A DNA stretch of 64,000 nt from Perognathus longimembris pacificus (GCF_023159225.1 NC_063176.1:10862963-10926962), one strand, 5' to 3'; shown: positions 37,371 through 49,624, counted from the first letter of the stretch. Numbers and translations are program-made. The notes: generated from the letters alone by a model not told the origin.

Positions 37371-40300
37371 AGCATTCAGTTAGTGTTAAACTCTATGTGC
37401 GATAGCACCAAGTTACAATTTATTTTTAATGTGTCATCTTTCTTTCAAAGTGTTTTCAAGTATATTGGAATAAGAAATAGATGTGATTTTGAATCTCCAT
37501 AGTAATTCGTCACAGAGCAAATATCATTATTAATTTGAATAAGATTGGCATAAACCTCTCATCTATGTGTATTTTGCTTATAGTTTCTGCTTCAATGCCA
37601 GTTTCCTTTCATGTTATGTAATTCTTATTTTCTTTTATAAACATATGTTTTAAGCTATCAACTTTCTTAATTTAATCTTCCTTTAATTTCACAACATATC
37701 CAACTTAATTTTTTTCTTATAATGAACAAAATTGCCTTTTTCACCTCATTTTCCAAGTTTGTTTCCCCCTTTTAATGGTCTAAAAATTTGACAGTTGAGT
37801 ATTAAGCTTTCTTTTTAAAATTAATAATACTAGCCGATTGAATCTCACTATTTTACCACCTCTGTGATGAGTGTAATCTTTTGAATAAAACCTAGAGGAT
37901 GGCTCTGGTATGCTCCAATTTTATAAACACATTAAGATCATTTTAAAATAACATTTCAATCCCTTTTGGAAAAAGTCCCTTCTCTGTCATCTAATTATTT
38001 CTCAAACTATGTAATAAAATTCACTGTTTTCATATATTGATCCATTGTAAAATGTAATGAAAATATTAGAAATAAGTACTGTTACTAAATATAAGCTTCA
38101 TATTATTATTACTCTAATTATAACATTGAACAAGCACAAAGTTACTAGTTCAAATGGCTGTAATGGTAAATAAATGTACATTAACAATCACTGGGTTGTG
38201 TAATATTAAACTAGAAAATATATATATGTTTAAAGGAGACTCAATGTAGCACATGAAAGCTTGTCTGTCATCCCATTTAGGCCACCAAGAATAAGAGGAA
38301 TTGTGGATTACAGCAGTACTGATTCCAATACACTTAGGTATACAAATCCTTTTGATCCTGAACTCAAACAATAAAATTTATTAAATGTTCTCTAGAAATA
38401 CTGAGTACCATATAAAGCTAAGACAAAGAACAAAGAAATGATAGAAGGAGACTCACAGAATGTGCTAAAACTGCACGAGAGGACATAGCTGAAAAATGAA
38501 GTAGATCCAGTTTTTCCAATAGTCTGCTACTACCAAAGAAATACATTTGAGTAAACTAAAATTTATGGCTCCTCATTGGTTTCCATACCACATTCCAGAA
38601 TGAAGAGTCCTTCAAGTCACTGCCTAAATTTGTTTATGTTCAGCAATAAGCACAGCATTTCATGCAGGAAATACAATAATTCTCTGTCTTTGTCATTCCT
38701 TAAATCCTCTCTCTCATATGATTTCTTTCTTTTCTTTGCATAAGATACAACATTGCCTATTTTCTCATTTTCTGACTTTTTAAAATATCTTCTCTTTAAG
38801 TGATAGTTTTGCTCTAAATATAATATAATACTATTATCTTTAAACCTTTTTTTTCCTTTCTCATTCATCACATTTTTACTTACTACTTGAATTGATAAAA
38901 TGATTATCTACATAATTTTACTTTGTAAGTAAATTGCTAATTTAATGGTAGAACACTGGTCTAACATACTCAGGTGTCAATGTCTGATCTTCATTTGCCC
39001 AGAACTGGAGTCTGTATGTATATGTATCTGTATGTATATGTGTGCTTCTGTATATGCAGATATGCATCCATATGTCTATGTATATATAAACACACATGCA
39101 TATACACACATGTATGCCTAAAACCTCAGTCCTGAGCTAAATTTATTCATATTCCAATTCCTGTTATGAATTGATTTTATAAGAATCTTCATCTAAGTTG
39201 AATAACAAGTGATTGCTAGTGTCCTCTATATTTGTCATATAAATAATAAAAATATTAATAAATTAAGAATAAAATACCATAAAAGGATACAGTAAGAATC
39301 CTTTCCTTGGCAATTAAATGTACCCTGTTTTGTCCTACTTCTAAGTATCTATCATCACTCCCTATTTCTGTGCATTCTATTTACTATGCAGGATATAGAT
39401 AAGAATAACTTCTCAATTGAAGTGTTTCTTCCACCCAACTCAGTTATCTTCCCTCCTTTGCTTTGTTTGAATTATGCATTATCTCAAACACATAAATCAT
39501 AGAGCACTCAGGCAAATGTTTGAACAAATATCTACTTATACATAGATAACTGATTATCAAACTCAAATATGTCCATAGAGAGAAGTACAGAATAGTGAAA
39601 TCTGGCAAATCTAAACTAATTTCTGAATGCATATTCTATAGTATTTACCTATAAGTACATCCCAAATGAAGAATATTAGCTCGTATATAAGGAAATCATA
39701 AGGTCATCTTGGTAAGTTAGCTATAAACAGACAATTAGATCATTGTATATTTAAGGGAAAAATGCAAACTTTTTCCTCCAAATGAATTCACATAAACTGT
39801 ATTTGCCACATAATTATTAATCATATATAGATTTCTAGAACATATGTATAATACTTATTTCAGGAAATTATGTTATCTAATCATTCTACGAAAAGAATAA
39901 ATGAATATCACAAAAATTAAATTACAATAGACTTAATTGAAAAGGATTATTTGAATTATTTTCTAACAGTCTAAAAGACTTTAACATTTCTAACAGATCC
40001 CCAACACATAATGTATAACTTTTATTTTTAGGATATTAATTCTAACTAAAATAGTGCAAAAAGTTACATTCAATATAGAAACTTCAGGTGATATTAGAGC
40101 ATATTTACAACAGTTTCGTTAATAGGAAACACAAAAATAAAAAGTGAAGTAAAATCACAATAGTAAAATAAAATGCTAAGTCCATAAAACAATGATTTGC
40201 AAGGCTGAAATGCAGGTAAAAATTTCTTTTACTTTCAGGAATAAAATGGGCATAAATTAGGAAAATAAATATTTTCTCTAATTATATTATATACTATTAA

Positions 40301-41094
40301 AACATACAACTGGTTCTGTCAGAAAATCTAATTTACAATAGGCAATATTAATCCATATATACTGATTCTTCTGAAATTAGAACCACATGTTGTGTTATAG
40401 AATTCCCACTTCCTTTCATAAAGATCAGTGGAAATCTGGACTCCCTTGGATCATTCTAATTGATTATGCTTATTCCTGCTTGGGGAAGAATGATTAATCT
40501 CTCAGCTTCAGGTAATTAATAGTTAAATAAGCATTTTGATCACATACTTTGATCTTAATTTAGAAATATAGAGAGACTTTCAATATATGTGTAATTTTCT
40601 ATATTTGAATGTTAGCTGATGCTATTTGATTTCATATATCTAAAACACAGGATAAGTATGAGACTTCTTTTATGTCAAATGGGAAGAAAAATAGGCAGAC
40701 ATGTTTTGAACATATCACCTCATCTTTAAGTATGTCTGAATCAGAAGTCAGATGTCCCTACCATGAAATTCAGTTGAAACAGAATTTGGGCTAACGCAAA
40801 TATCTCAGTGACAATGTACAAACATTCCCAGAATGTGAAGCTTGATTCTGCTATACATTTTATTTAAATATATGTGACAAAAAATCTTCTCATATATAGG
40901 AAGACTAATTAATAGTGCTTGAATCATTTTTCATAAAAAAAATATACTAAAGATCAGGGATCATGAAACTTTGTCTCAGGACAAAAGAAAGCAAACGCTC
41001 AGATTCATATTAAAATTCTGGTCTAATGGAATTCAAAACATGATTAAACTATTCCCTGCTAATTAAAATTATTTCTTATGAGAAGTCTTAGAAT
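37371..41094. other. Unannotated part of intron 1
   Basis: AT-rich. Contents seen are a possible ID fragment (38935-39000), a TATG/TGTA-rich low-complexity stretch (39014-39112), and nothing else of note. Confidence 0.5.
39014..39112. repeat. TATG/TGTA-rich low-complexity tract
   Basis: Imperfect GTATATGTAT-type repeats, intron 1. Confidence 0.75.
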
Positions 41095-41105
41095 AAAGAA
41101 GACAG

Positions 41106-41312
41106 GCTGGGGATATGGCCTAGTGGCAAGAGAGCTTGCCTCGTATACATGAAGCCCTGGGTTCGATTCCCCAGCACCACATATACAGAAAACGGCCAGA
41201 AGTGGCGCTGTGGCTCAAGTGGCAGAGTGCTAGCCTTGAGCAAAAGGAAGCCAGGGACAGTGCTCAGGCCCTGAGTCCAAGGCCCAGGACTGGCCAAAAA
41301 AAAAAAAAAAAA
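41106..41312 (+). repeat. Dimeric ID-like SINE followed by purine-rich DNA
   Basis: Full copy with duplicates AAAGAAGACAGG (41095-41106) and CAAGAAGACAGG (41322-41333). A GA-rich tract (41335-41500) follows. Intron 1. Confidence 0.93.
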
Positions 41313-41334
41313 TTTAAGAATCAAGAAGACAGGA

Positions 41335-41500
41335 TAAAAAAGAAAAATGGAAGGAGAGGATTAGGAGGAAAAGAAAAAAGATTGAAGGAGAGAAGAAGGA
41401 GGAAGGGAAGAATGAGGAGTAGAAAGATAAACAGGGGGAGGAAGAGTTAGAAGAGGAGGAAGAAATAAAGATGTGGAGAAAAAGGAGGAGGAGGAGCGGA
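41335..41500 (+). repeat. GA-rich tract
   Basis: Imperfect GGA/GAA/AGAAGG sequence, purine on the plus strand. Confidence 0.85.
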
Positions 41501-43224
41501 CTTTCTAAGGCACATGACATTCATATTTTATATGTGACAAAAATTAGTGAATGTGCTTCACACCATGTGTGAGAAAATACATTAAGAAATTCAAACCAAA
41601 ATTAGGAATGCTTGAACTTTCTAAGTAAATATTAAAGTTACATTTTACCACTCTCTTTCTATTGTTTTCTGATGGGAAGCTAATATTTCTACTATAACAA
41701 AAATTGGAAAATTATTGAGGTTTTTTATTTTTAAAAAATTAAGCACTGCTTAGAATGGTTTTGTTTTTGCCATAGAATAAAAACAAAAGAAAGGACAGTG
41801 AGCTTGAGGTCAGTTTCCTCAGAGAGAAGATCAAAGGGAAGAAAAGGGAAGATACTGGAAATATTTATCTACACTGCTTTTAGTGTTCTTACCATGCTCT
41901 TGAATCAGATATGCTTCTGACATTTTCCAGAACAGAAGTAAAGCAAGATACACAACAACCCAGAGTGAATGCATTGTAAAACTTTAAGATTTAATTTTCC
42001 TACTATCTTATATCTTTTGAAGCTCCAAAAATACTCTTTGAGGATGTTTAGCTTGTATATTATACCTGACCATTTTATAATCCCTGATTAGTTGTATAAT
42101 TTATTTATTTTATTCCTGGGCTGCAACCAAAATTTAAATAATCATCTTCATCAGCCTCAGAAAATGTGTGTTACCTTATCATCAGATCGTGGTTATCTGT
42201 TAATAAATTATACATTAATACAGAGTTAAATTATTTGGCACCTATGAAATGGTGGTAGGAAATATATTTTATGTGAATATATTTACATCTACTCCAGTGA
42301 TGAGTAAATCACACTTTTAGTTTTAGTAAATCACACTTCACTTTGTAAGTATCATGGCTAAACATGAGTAGAAGTCTGCAAATCATTTACTCCAAAGTCA
42401 TTTCTTCAACATTCACTAAACACTGCATGAAGCACTACAATGAATGCAGAAATTACTTAAGTGTAGAACAATAACATTTTAAAGCAGATATCTATGTAAA
42501 TGAATGGATTAAGTAAAGCAAGCTAGGTGACAATGCGTGAAATACAGCATGAAAGGAAAGATAATAGAGAATGCTGGAACACTTTGTGGTCTGAATGATT
42601 AGGGAAAGCTTTCAGGAAAATGTGAGATTTGATTCTAAGGAAGGCATGAAGAAGTTTTGAGGACACAGCTTCCTAGGCCACTTCTGGTTGCCACATAGAA
42701 ATAGTGAACATGCTGAGGACAAAAACAGGGTAAAGGTTAACAAGGGCTGGCAGGAGAAGGAGAATTTCTCAAGAGTCTGGATACACTCTGAAGGTATCAT
42801 TAAGAATATCGCTGGTATGTGTGTCATGAGACATGAAACAGATGAACCGTGATTTGTCCAAGTGCTTGGCTTAAGCATTTGAAGGACACAGTTGTCACTT
42901 ATTTACTTGGAGAATTCTATGCCAGACATGTTGAAAATGCTCAGTTGCAGATACCATAGGATATCTGCAGAAGATACAGATAGATAAATGATAGGAAGAA
43001 AGAGATACTAGATCAATTCATGGATACATGGATGAAAAGTTGAGTAGGGAAAGAATAGACTGTACATAATAAGAACCTCTTGTTTCCATATCTTGGAGTT
43101 CATGTTGCAACACTTCATTATATATAGACCTATGTATTAATCAATCAGGTGGTTGAGATTCCCTGTTGAGGATATCATAGACATATTCTAGTTCTTACAT
43201 AGGAGGGAAACTACCTTGCCTCTT
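41501..43224. other. Unannotated part of intron 1
   Basis: AT-rich sequence with no recognised repeat or exon. Confidence 0.5.
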
Positions 43225-43495
43225 GTATAAGTGATTATTCGACCAGGGGAAGGGAAAGGGAATCACAAAAACATCAGGTCAAATGATGAACTAAAACAAC
43301 AATGATACTCACTTAACACAACAGGTTGGATATCAACCTTACAACTTGGAGGGGGAGTGGAATAGGGAGGGGTAAGTGGGAGAAAATGAAGGATGTAGTA
43401 ACACTGTCTAAAAACAAATGTCATCATTACCTTCCTTATGTAACTGTAACCCCTCCTTCTGCTCATCGTCTTTTTTAATAAAGACAAAAAATAAT
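43225..43495 (+). repeat. LINE-1 3'-terminal fragment
   Basis: Contains a GGAGGGGGAGTGG G-rich segment, then CCTTATGTAACTGTAACCCC, a polyadenylation-type AATAAA and an A-rich end. Diverged. Intron 1. Confidence 0.7.
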
Positions 43496-43834
43496 AAAAA
43501 GAATATTGTAAAAATATGAAAGTCACCAGTACATTGATAATAGTTCAAAATAGGAGGTTTAACTATGTTAAAGAACTATAGGTAAGAAAAAGGTTTTATA
43601 ATGGATTGTGTTTAAAATTTACACCTTATAAGTTAAATGATTAAAACAGGAAAGAGAGAGAAAGCCATAAAGTTACATAGGATGAAAAATTTTGGTGCAC
43701 ATGTACATATTTACACACTTGTATTATTGTACTGTTAGAATCCACAAGAGTATGTGAAGGAGAAGCATTTGTTAATATTGAAAATAGACTCTATGGCTTT
43801 TCTCAATGGAAATAATTAATACACATCTAGGCTA

Positions 43835-44320
43835 GTCCAATTAAAAGTTTACAATAGCTCAGTAGCTATGTCCATAAGATGATGCTAAGCAAAATGAACT
43901 CCAAGTTATGAAAAGAAGTGGTATATCATTGTTGTTGTTTGTTTCAACATATCATGTGAAATTATGCCTTCTTTTTTGTACTTCTTTCCTGTGGTTTTAC
44001 CCCTGATATCACTGTAACTGATTTTAGCATCCTGGATATTTTATATACATGTATTGAAACTAAGGAAGGGAAAGGAAGTGCCAAAACTGAGAGACAAAGG
44101 ATAAAAAGACAAACCAATGCAACTGCAATACTTATAAAACTATATTGCATAAACCAACTGCACAACTCAAGGTCGGGGAGGGAAATGAAGAGAGAGGAGT
44201 GGGCGGAAAAAATGAGGGACCAGGTAACAAATTGGATAAGAAATGTACTCACTGCCTTATGTATGAAACTGTAACCCCTCTGTACTTCACTTTAACAATA
44301 AAGAAATGAAAAAATAAGAA
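43835..44320 (+). repeat. LINE-1 3'-UTR, longest sense copy
   Basis: GATGATGCTAAGCAAAATGA, TTAGCATCCTGGATATTTTA, a G-rich segment (44172-44218), then ACTGTAACCCCTCTGTACTT and CAATAAAG with an A-rich end. The ATGCTAAGxxAAATGA phrase is the L1 3'-UTR hallmark. Intron 1. Confidence 0.8.
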
Positions 44321-44527
44321 AAGGAAAAAAAAGAATGAGGTCAGGTTGCATGCTGGTAATAAACCTCACATTTCTTTTGTTTTGAAAAAAGAAAATATAG
44401 CATATACACTCATAAAGTCCAAGAGAATCAGCCTTTGGATTTAGGGATATCCTGCCTCCATATTTTCCTCAGCAAGCTCAGATTCTAAGAAGAAATGAAG
44501 GCTGATACACAAGTGGAGTGGGCTTGG

Positions 44528-44820
44528 AAAGAAAAGAAGAGAAAAGAAAAGAAAAGGAAAGGAAAGGAAAGAAAGGGAAAGAAAAGAAAAGAGAGAGAAA
44601 TTAGGGCAGATAATATCAATACTTAAAGAAAGCAATTAGAAATTAAACGGAAGCTGTAGGAGGCAGTAGACAAGGTTATAGGTTTTTTGTTGGGTTATTT
44701 GCTTTTTTGATGTGAGGGTAGAAGAAGAGAGGGGAAGATAAAACAGAAGAGGAGGAGCAAGAAGAGTAGGGGAGAGGATAAAACAAGAAAAGAGAAGTGA
44801 GGGAAAAGAATAAAAAGAAA
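44528..44820 (+). repeat. GA-rich tracts
   Basis: (GAAAA)n/(GGAAA)n at 44530-44600 and an AGAAGAGAGGGG-type stretch at 44718-44820, intron 1. Confidence 0.8.
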
Positions 44821-44944
44821 ATAAAACCACTTTAGAGATAAATACCCATCATCTCAAGATTCAAATGTAATGAAAGGGTGACACTGATAACAAAAAATTG
44901 TATTTGTGAACTTCTTATTGTATGGCAGCTCCTTTGTTCAACTA

Positions 44945-45155
44945 TTTAAGTTTATTTTTATTTTATCTTTTGTTTTTATATTGTTATTGTAAATATGATG
45001 TACATAGGGGCTACAATTATATGTCAGGTAACAAATATATTTCTTTCTGGAAAATGTCACCCCTTCCTTCTTTTCTCGCACTTTCCCTCCCATCCTCACA
45101 TACAAGTGTATAGTTCATTTTCAACATAGTGACTAGTGAGTACCATTGCTAAAGA
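44945..45155 (-). repeat. LINE-1 3' end, truncated
   Basis: Antisense: TTATTGTAAATATGATGTAC, GGGGCTACAATTATATG, then pyrimidine-rich CTCGCACTTTCCCTCCCATC. Intron 1, about 1.3 kb inside the gene from exon 1. Confidence 0.7.
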
Positions 45156-46481
45156 TCATTTTTAAAAGGAATCAAATACGAGATTTCCTAAGAAAAATCC
45201 TCATCTCTGAGAAATGAACTTACAAATGCTTGCTAGTAAAATGTAGTTTAATTCCCAGGAATTTAAAATTTCCTAACTTACTTTCAACTAAAATCTCAAG
45301 CATGAGAAAAGTAATTAGGAACTGATTACTTGTTTCCTAGTTTAATTTTACTCTCCTGTAAGACTTTGAATGGGCTTTGGGGATGGTGCAAGCCCCAATA
45401 ATCTCCAGATGAGCAGCTTTACTTTTGTGTTTATATAAAATTAAGTTTAAAAATTTACAAAGATATTAAATAAAAAAATCATTTCACATAGGATATCCAT
45501 ATATCAAAATTCCATTTTATATTTATTACTTACCTCTAGCTCCAGGAGAAACATATAAAATTGTACAATACATATTTTAATATTTACTTATAACTTGTAA
45601 ATGCTCTGAATAATTTTTTATTTCTAGAAATAAATGACATAGCCAAATAACAGGTGAGTCAAACTGTTGAAATGACAAAATATGGAAATATGTTTTATCT
45701 CCTTCATATTTCTGTAATGACAGGTAAATAAAATATTTATTAAAGTTATCACGGTCTCTCAGAGTAAGAAACTTTTCTATTTATCTGATGAAAAATTAGA
45801 ATGTTTGGAATAGTGTTCCTGGATATGTAGTTATAGTGTACACATGTGATCCAACTTTGATTTTATTTAATTTCAGTATACACATTTTATCACTTCTTTC
45901 TGAAGCAGCTATGATCATTGATCATGAATAAAGATGGCATTCATTTCAAGAACTCAAAGAGAAGTTTGAGACAATTTTTCATTGTGAGAAGATTACTTTT
46001 GAAAACACGTACATATCTCAAAACAATGCTTTGCATTTATTAATTTAATTTATCGCAGACTTATATAAATATTGATACTAAAATCTTCCATGGCTTTTAC
46101 TTTCTCTTTTCTACTAATAAAATTACAATTCTATGGTAATTGAAAGATGAAATGTAGTATGTTAAAAGATGCTATTTTTACTTAGGCTTAAAAGATGAAC
46201 ATCTGCTATTTTACATCTGGGTTAAGATCACCGAATCAGGAAAACCATAACTTCAGTAATAGTTACCTTTCAATTAGGTTAAAGTGATAATGAACGATGA
46301 AACTGTTGTTTTCTCTTGAAACAGCTTATGAGTATGTTTCCTGTTCACCTTAAAATTAAGGCTAAAAATCAGGGAAATATTTAAATGTAATCCTGTTGGC
46401 ATTTAAACACCTAATCTATAATCTGTGGGTCCAGTAAGAAACATTTAAATAAATAAATGATCATTTAAAAAAAATACTCAC
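45156..46481. other. Proximal intron 1
   Basis: AT-rich, no repeat recognised next to exon 1. Any intronic enhancer here cannot be judged by eye. Confidence 0.4.
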
Positions 46482-46706
46482 CTTATCCAAAATACATATC
46501 TGTCTCCTTGTGCGAGCATCAAGTATTTCGATCTCAAAGTGAGTACTTTTTGAATGTCTTGTTGCCTGATTTGACTTCAGAGGGCCGGCTGAGAGCACAA
46601 GTTCTGACAAAGAGTGAAAATTTCTCATATTCTTCATTACTGGCCGCGGAAATCCTTGAAAGAGTAACTCTCTCTTGCGTTCAAGGGCCTTGTTCCTTTT
46701 GAACAT
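46482..46706 (-). CDS. TECRL: TECRL exon 1, coding part (residues 1-75)
   Basis: The ATG at 46706 lies in a good context (A at -3) and opens 75 codons starting [14 protein letters not shown]. They end ICILDK at the donor AAG|GTGAGT (GT at 46481-46480), in phase 0. The N-terminus is basic and is followed by the start of the ubiquitin-like fold ([20 protein letters not shown]), which the family uses as an N-terminal domain before the membrane reductase domain. Compared with human TECRL as I remember it, exon 1 is three codons shorter, from small deletions near residues 9-10 and around the KNMRNF stretch. The local sequence holds several CpGs, unlike the surrounding AT-rich DNA. Confidence 0.95.
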
Positions 46707-46859
46707 GGTGTGAATTTGTAGCAGAAATCTGTCATGTAAACAGGAGCCACTTGCAAGAGTCTTCCCTCTGTACCGGTCAAGTTCCGCACGGAGCCCCTGG
46801 GAGTGTGACTGGCATGCCTTTCCCGCAGTCCAGTTTTATTTAGCAGGCTCGAAAACAAT
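46707..46859 (-). other. TECRL: TECRL 5' untranslated leader (inferred), with two upstream ATGs
   Basis: If transcription starts 23-31 bp downstream of the TATA box, the leader is about 145-153 nt and unspliced. It holds two upstream ATGs. The first (46815) opens a 12-codon frame ending at TGA (46779-46777). The second (46735, poor context, T at -3) opens 33 codons in another frame that overlap the main start and stop at 46639-46637. No transcript evidence is available, so the leader length is inferred. Confidence 0.6.
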
Positions 46860-46873
46860 GACTGATCTTATTT

Positions 46874-46883
46874 CTATATATAA
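46874..46883 (-). promoter_or_regulatory. TATA box overlapping a MEF2 consensus site
   Basis: Read on the minus strand, TTATATATAG contains a canonical TATATATA core and fits the MEF2 consensus YTA(A/T)4TAR at every position. It lies about 168 bp upstream of the TECRL ATG and 23-31 bp upstream of a pyrimidine-rich possible start region (about 46850-46859). MEF2 is the main muscle and heart activator, which fits the known expression of TECRL. The site was identified by motif only. Confidence 0.7.
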
Positions 46884-46953
46884 CACTATTGAGAACTGCT
46901 GCAATGTAGATATTACTTTACCAGCATTTGATTTATTTCTTGCGTTCTCCTTT

Positions 46954-46959
46954 TTATCT
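46954..46959 (-). promoter_or_regulatory. GATA motif upstream of TECRL
   Basis: AGATAA on the minus strand, about 75 bp upstream of the TATA box, fits WGATAR. GATA4 acts on many cardiac promoters. This is a motif match only; such hexamers are frequent by chance in AT-rich DNA. Confidence 0.35.
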
Positions 46960-46965
46960 CTGCTT

Positions 46966-46975
46966 CTTATTATGG
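46966..46975. promoter_or_regulatory. CArG-like (SRF) element
   Basis: CTTATTATGG differs from CC(A/T)6GG at one position. It lies between two GATA motifs, about 85-100 bp upstream of the TATA box. It is weak on its own and notable only as part of a muscle-type cluster. Confidence 0.3.
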
Positions 46976-46981
46976 CCACTC

Positions 46982-46987
46982 TTATCT
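46982..46987 (-). promoter_or_regulatory. Second GATA motif upstream of TECRL
   Basis: CAGATAAG on the minus strand contains AGATAA, about 100 bp upstream of the TATA box. Motif match only. Confidence 0.35.
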
Positions 46988-47194
46988 GAAATTCCAAAGC
47001 AAGAAAAAAAAAAGTGTTCTTATTATCTCAGAATTCTAGGTACTCTAATCCTCAACTACATACATACTAGCATATGCTCAATGACATTTAGATATATTTA
47101 TATTTAGCACACTGTTGGTATAGTCTGAATTATTAAAAATATACATTATTGTATTATACAACATGTTTTAAATGTCTACAGGGTGTATAATGGC

Positions 47195-47372
47195 ATATAT
47201 GTGTTTTTTATTATATTTTATAATCACATATTTGTAAATACATTTACATGCATATACATAAATATATAGGTATATATACATAAATATATTTGTATATGTG
47301 GATATATTTACATACATATTACTTACATATATGTAAATATACTTATATACACATATGTGTGTACGTGTGTTG
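47195..47372. repeat. TATATAC/ATGTAAA low-complexity tract
   Basis: Imperfect alternating AT-rich repeat, 5' flank of TECRL. Confidence 0.8.
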
Positions 47373-47399
47373 AGAGAGAAAGTTATTTTCATTAGTGAA

Positions 47400-48440
47400 C
47401 TTGAGCTTTGAGACACTTTGTGTATGGTTCATCTAAATTCAATGACTCTATAGCTTTTCAGGTTCATCCAGTTCTGAGTTCAGCTCTATGTTCTTATCTT
47501 TGCAATGAAGGCTGTATATCTAGCAAGGCATGGTAGACCACACTGTAACTCACACTTGGTCATACACCAAACAAAATAAAAAAGTGTTCACTCCATACAG
47601 GAAATGAAAAAGATGGCATAGTATTAAATTATACTGTTTTGCAACTTGAGGCACAGGAAGTAATTTTTATTTGAACATTTCTATCCATTTTCTGTCACTA
47701 GAATATTGTTTAGTTGATACACAAAATCAACATTCACTACCTAATTCTGACATACATTTTCACTTTGAGTTAATTTTGAGAACATTTTTTTCTGATTTTT
47801 CACCTAAAGTATGTGTGTGCTTATGTGTGCTTTAATTGAGGAAAGAATATAAAAATTAAGTTATGATACCGCTACACACACACACACACACATACACACA
47901 CAAATTAGTATCACAGAATGAAGCCAGCAACTTTAAAGGAGGACCCTGTTGTTAGTTTCATAATGTAACCTTTTATTTCTTTTGCAGAAAAGAAAACCCT
48001 ACATGTTCTAGGTCACTGTGAACACACTCTGCACAGGGTTGGGTCTGCTCTGCCACAGACTTTGAGTTTCATAGTGAGTCCAGCCACCGTCTTCATCCTA
48101 AAGTGTTTAGAAGTGGTTTTATGTATTTTATTTATTTATTTATTTATTTATTTATGTGTCCTTGGTTGCAGTAGTGGTGGTAGGATATATATTATGCTGA
48201 TCATCTCTACTTCTGTATTTATTTATTACTATACCCCAACCACAGTCTTCTTTTCCCCCTTCCCAACTCTCTTTGCCTATAGGATGTTCGGTATTATAGT
48301 CATGTACTTTGTATTAACATATTAGAAATCTACAAAATGTGCTTTGTATTTTTTATTGCTGGATAATCAAAACTTTTAATGAATACATTTATTGAATAAA
48401 GGTATTATAATTAGGAAAAAATGTCATTCAGATTTTATCT
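47400..48440. other. TECRL upstream flank, mostly unannotated
   Basis: Holds a short (CA)n (47875-47902), a (TTTA)n run (48124-48154) and possibly a worn L1 3' end after it. No gene seen. Confidence 0.5.
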
Positions 48441-48447
48441 CTGTTTA

Positions 48448-48558
48448 GTCACCAAAAAGCTGGAAGTGGAACTGTAGGAAAGTGGTAAAGCAGTAGATTT
48501 GAGCAAAAAGGCCCAGGAACAGCACCCAGGTCTTGAATTCAAGCACCAGGAAATGGCT
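48448..48558 (+). repeat. Right half of a B1-dID-like SINE
   Basis: AGCTGGAAGTGGAACTGTAG, GGTAAAGCAGTAGATTTGAG, then CAGGTCTTGAATTCAAGCAC. The B1 half is missing. The tail has grown into the following microsatellite. Confidence 0.65.
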
Positions 48559-48676
48559 GAAAAAGGAAGAAAGGAAGGAAGGAAGGGAGGGAGGAAGGAA
48601 GGGAGGGAGGGAGGGAGGGAGGGAGGGAGGGAGGGAGGGAGGGAGGGAGGGAGGGAGGGAGGGAGGAAAAGGAAGA
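48559..48676 (+). repeat. (GGAA)n-(GGGA)n microsatellite
   Basis: Purine array of about 110 bp directly after a SINE tail. Gly-Arg-Glu and Pro-Ser-Leu frames over it are artefacts. Confidence 0.95.
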
Positions 48677-49352
48677 TTTTAATAAGTTTCTTTTTGATGT
48701 CAGTACGATGACCTTAAATTTTCTATATTGAATTTTTGGAATTTCTGTTGTGTAGAGACACCAGTCTCCTGTATGTAAGGAACTACACAAGCCCACTTCT
48801 TGTTCTGGGTCAAGTTGGGCACTTGAGGTTGCATTTGTCTTGTATACTGGATGTCCTGGGGTCCAATGACAGGGTAGACAGATATTTCTGATCTCTAAGG
48901 AGATATTATTTCAAAGAGCTCCCCTCTCATGAGTGCACCTAGCTGTAGCCCTCTGGGTTCTTGGAACTGGAAGAGAGACAGGGACAGTCTCTTCAAATGA
49001 AAGCTACTGCAGATTCCAGGTTAATCCCCTAACTAGGATGGGAGCCTATGACAACTGTGAAATTCTAATGGTCAGTACTGTGAATATTTGCAGTGCTTCA
49101 GCTTCCTGAAATTTTGCCATTCCTTTAATTTTCTTTGTGAAGAAACTAGCATCACCATTAGTAGAATGCTTTGTTCACATTCTGTGATGTCAATGCTGGT
49201 CTCTAAGGTGTCGCTGCTCAATTTCTTCTGATGTTGATGATATTAAATATAGCAAAGACACTCTCTTCAAATTAAAGTACCTTAAAACTATTTTTCCAAG
49301 AGAAAGAATTATATAAATGATAACTGGTTTCACATGTGTGTGTGACAGAGCC

Positions 49353-49356
<4 letters not shown>

Positions 49357-49396
<40 letters not shown>
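49357..49396. repeat. (AG)n microsatellite
   Basis: About 20 AG units next to the tail end of an antisense SINE. Confidence 0.95.
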
Positions 49397-49400
<4 letters not shown>

Positions 49401-49407
49401 GAGAACA

Positions 49408-49617
49408 CTAGTGCACTGGGGATAGAACTCAGAGCCTTGGTAATTGCTTTAGCATTTTTGCTCAAAACTAGTGCTCTACCATTTTCTGCTGTTTGGTGAT
49501 GAATTGGAGAAAAAAGTTTCAAGAGTCTTTTACTCAAGCTAGTTAAGATTCATAATCCTCTGAGCTCAGCCTTCTGAGTAGCTGGGATCAAAAGCATGAG
49601 CCAAAAGCACCCAGCCA
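49408..49617 (-). repeat. B1-dID-like composite SINE
   Basis: Antisense GGATAGAACTCAGAGCCTTG, TGCTCAAAACTAGTGCTCTA, then CTTCTGAGTAGCTGGGATCA and AAGCACCCAGCC. Confidence 0.75.
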
Positions 49618-49624
49618 TGTTATT

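Noticed and set aside
46637..46858. A 73-codon minus-strand frame starting at 46858 as a separate gene
   Set aside because: The first codon is TTG. The only ATG in it (46735) gives a 33-codon upstream frame in the TECRL leader, recorded as such.
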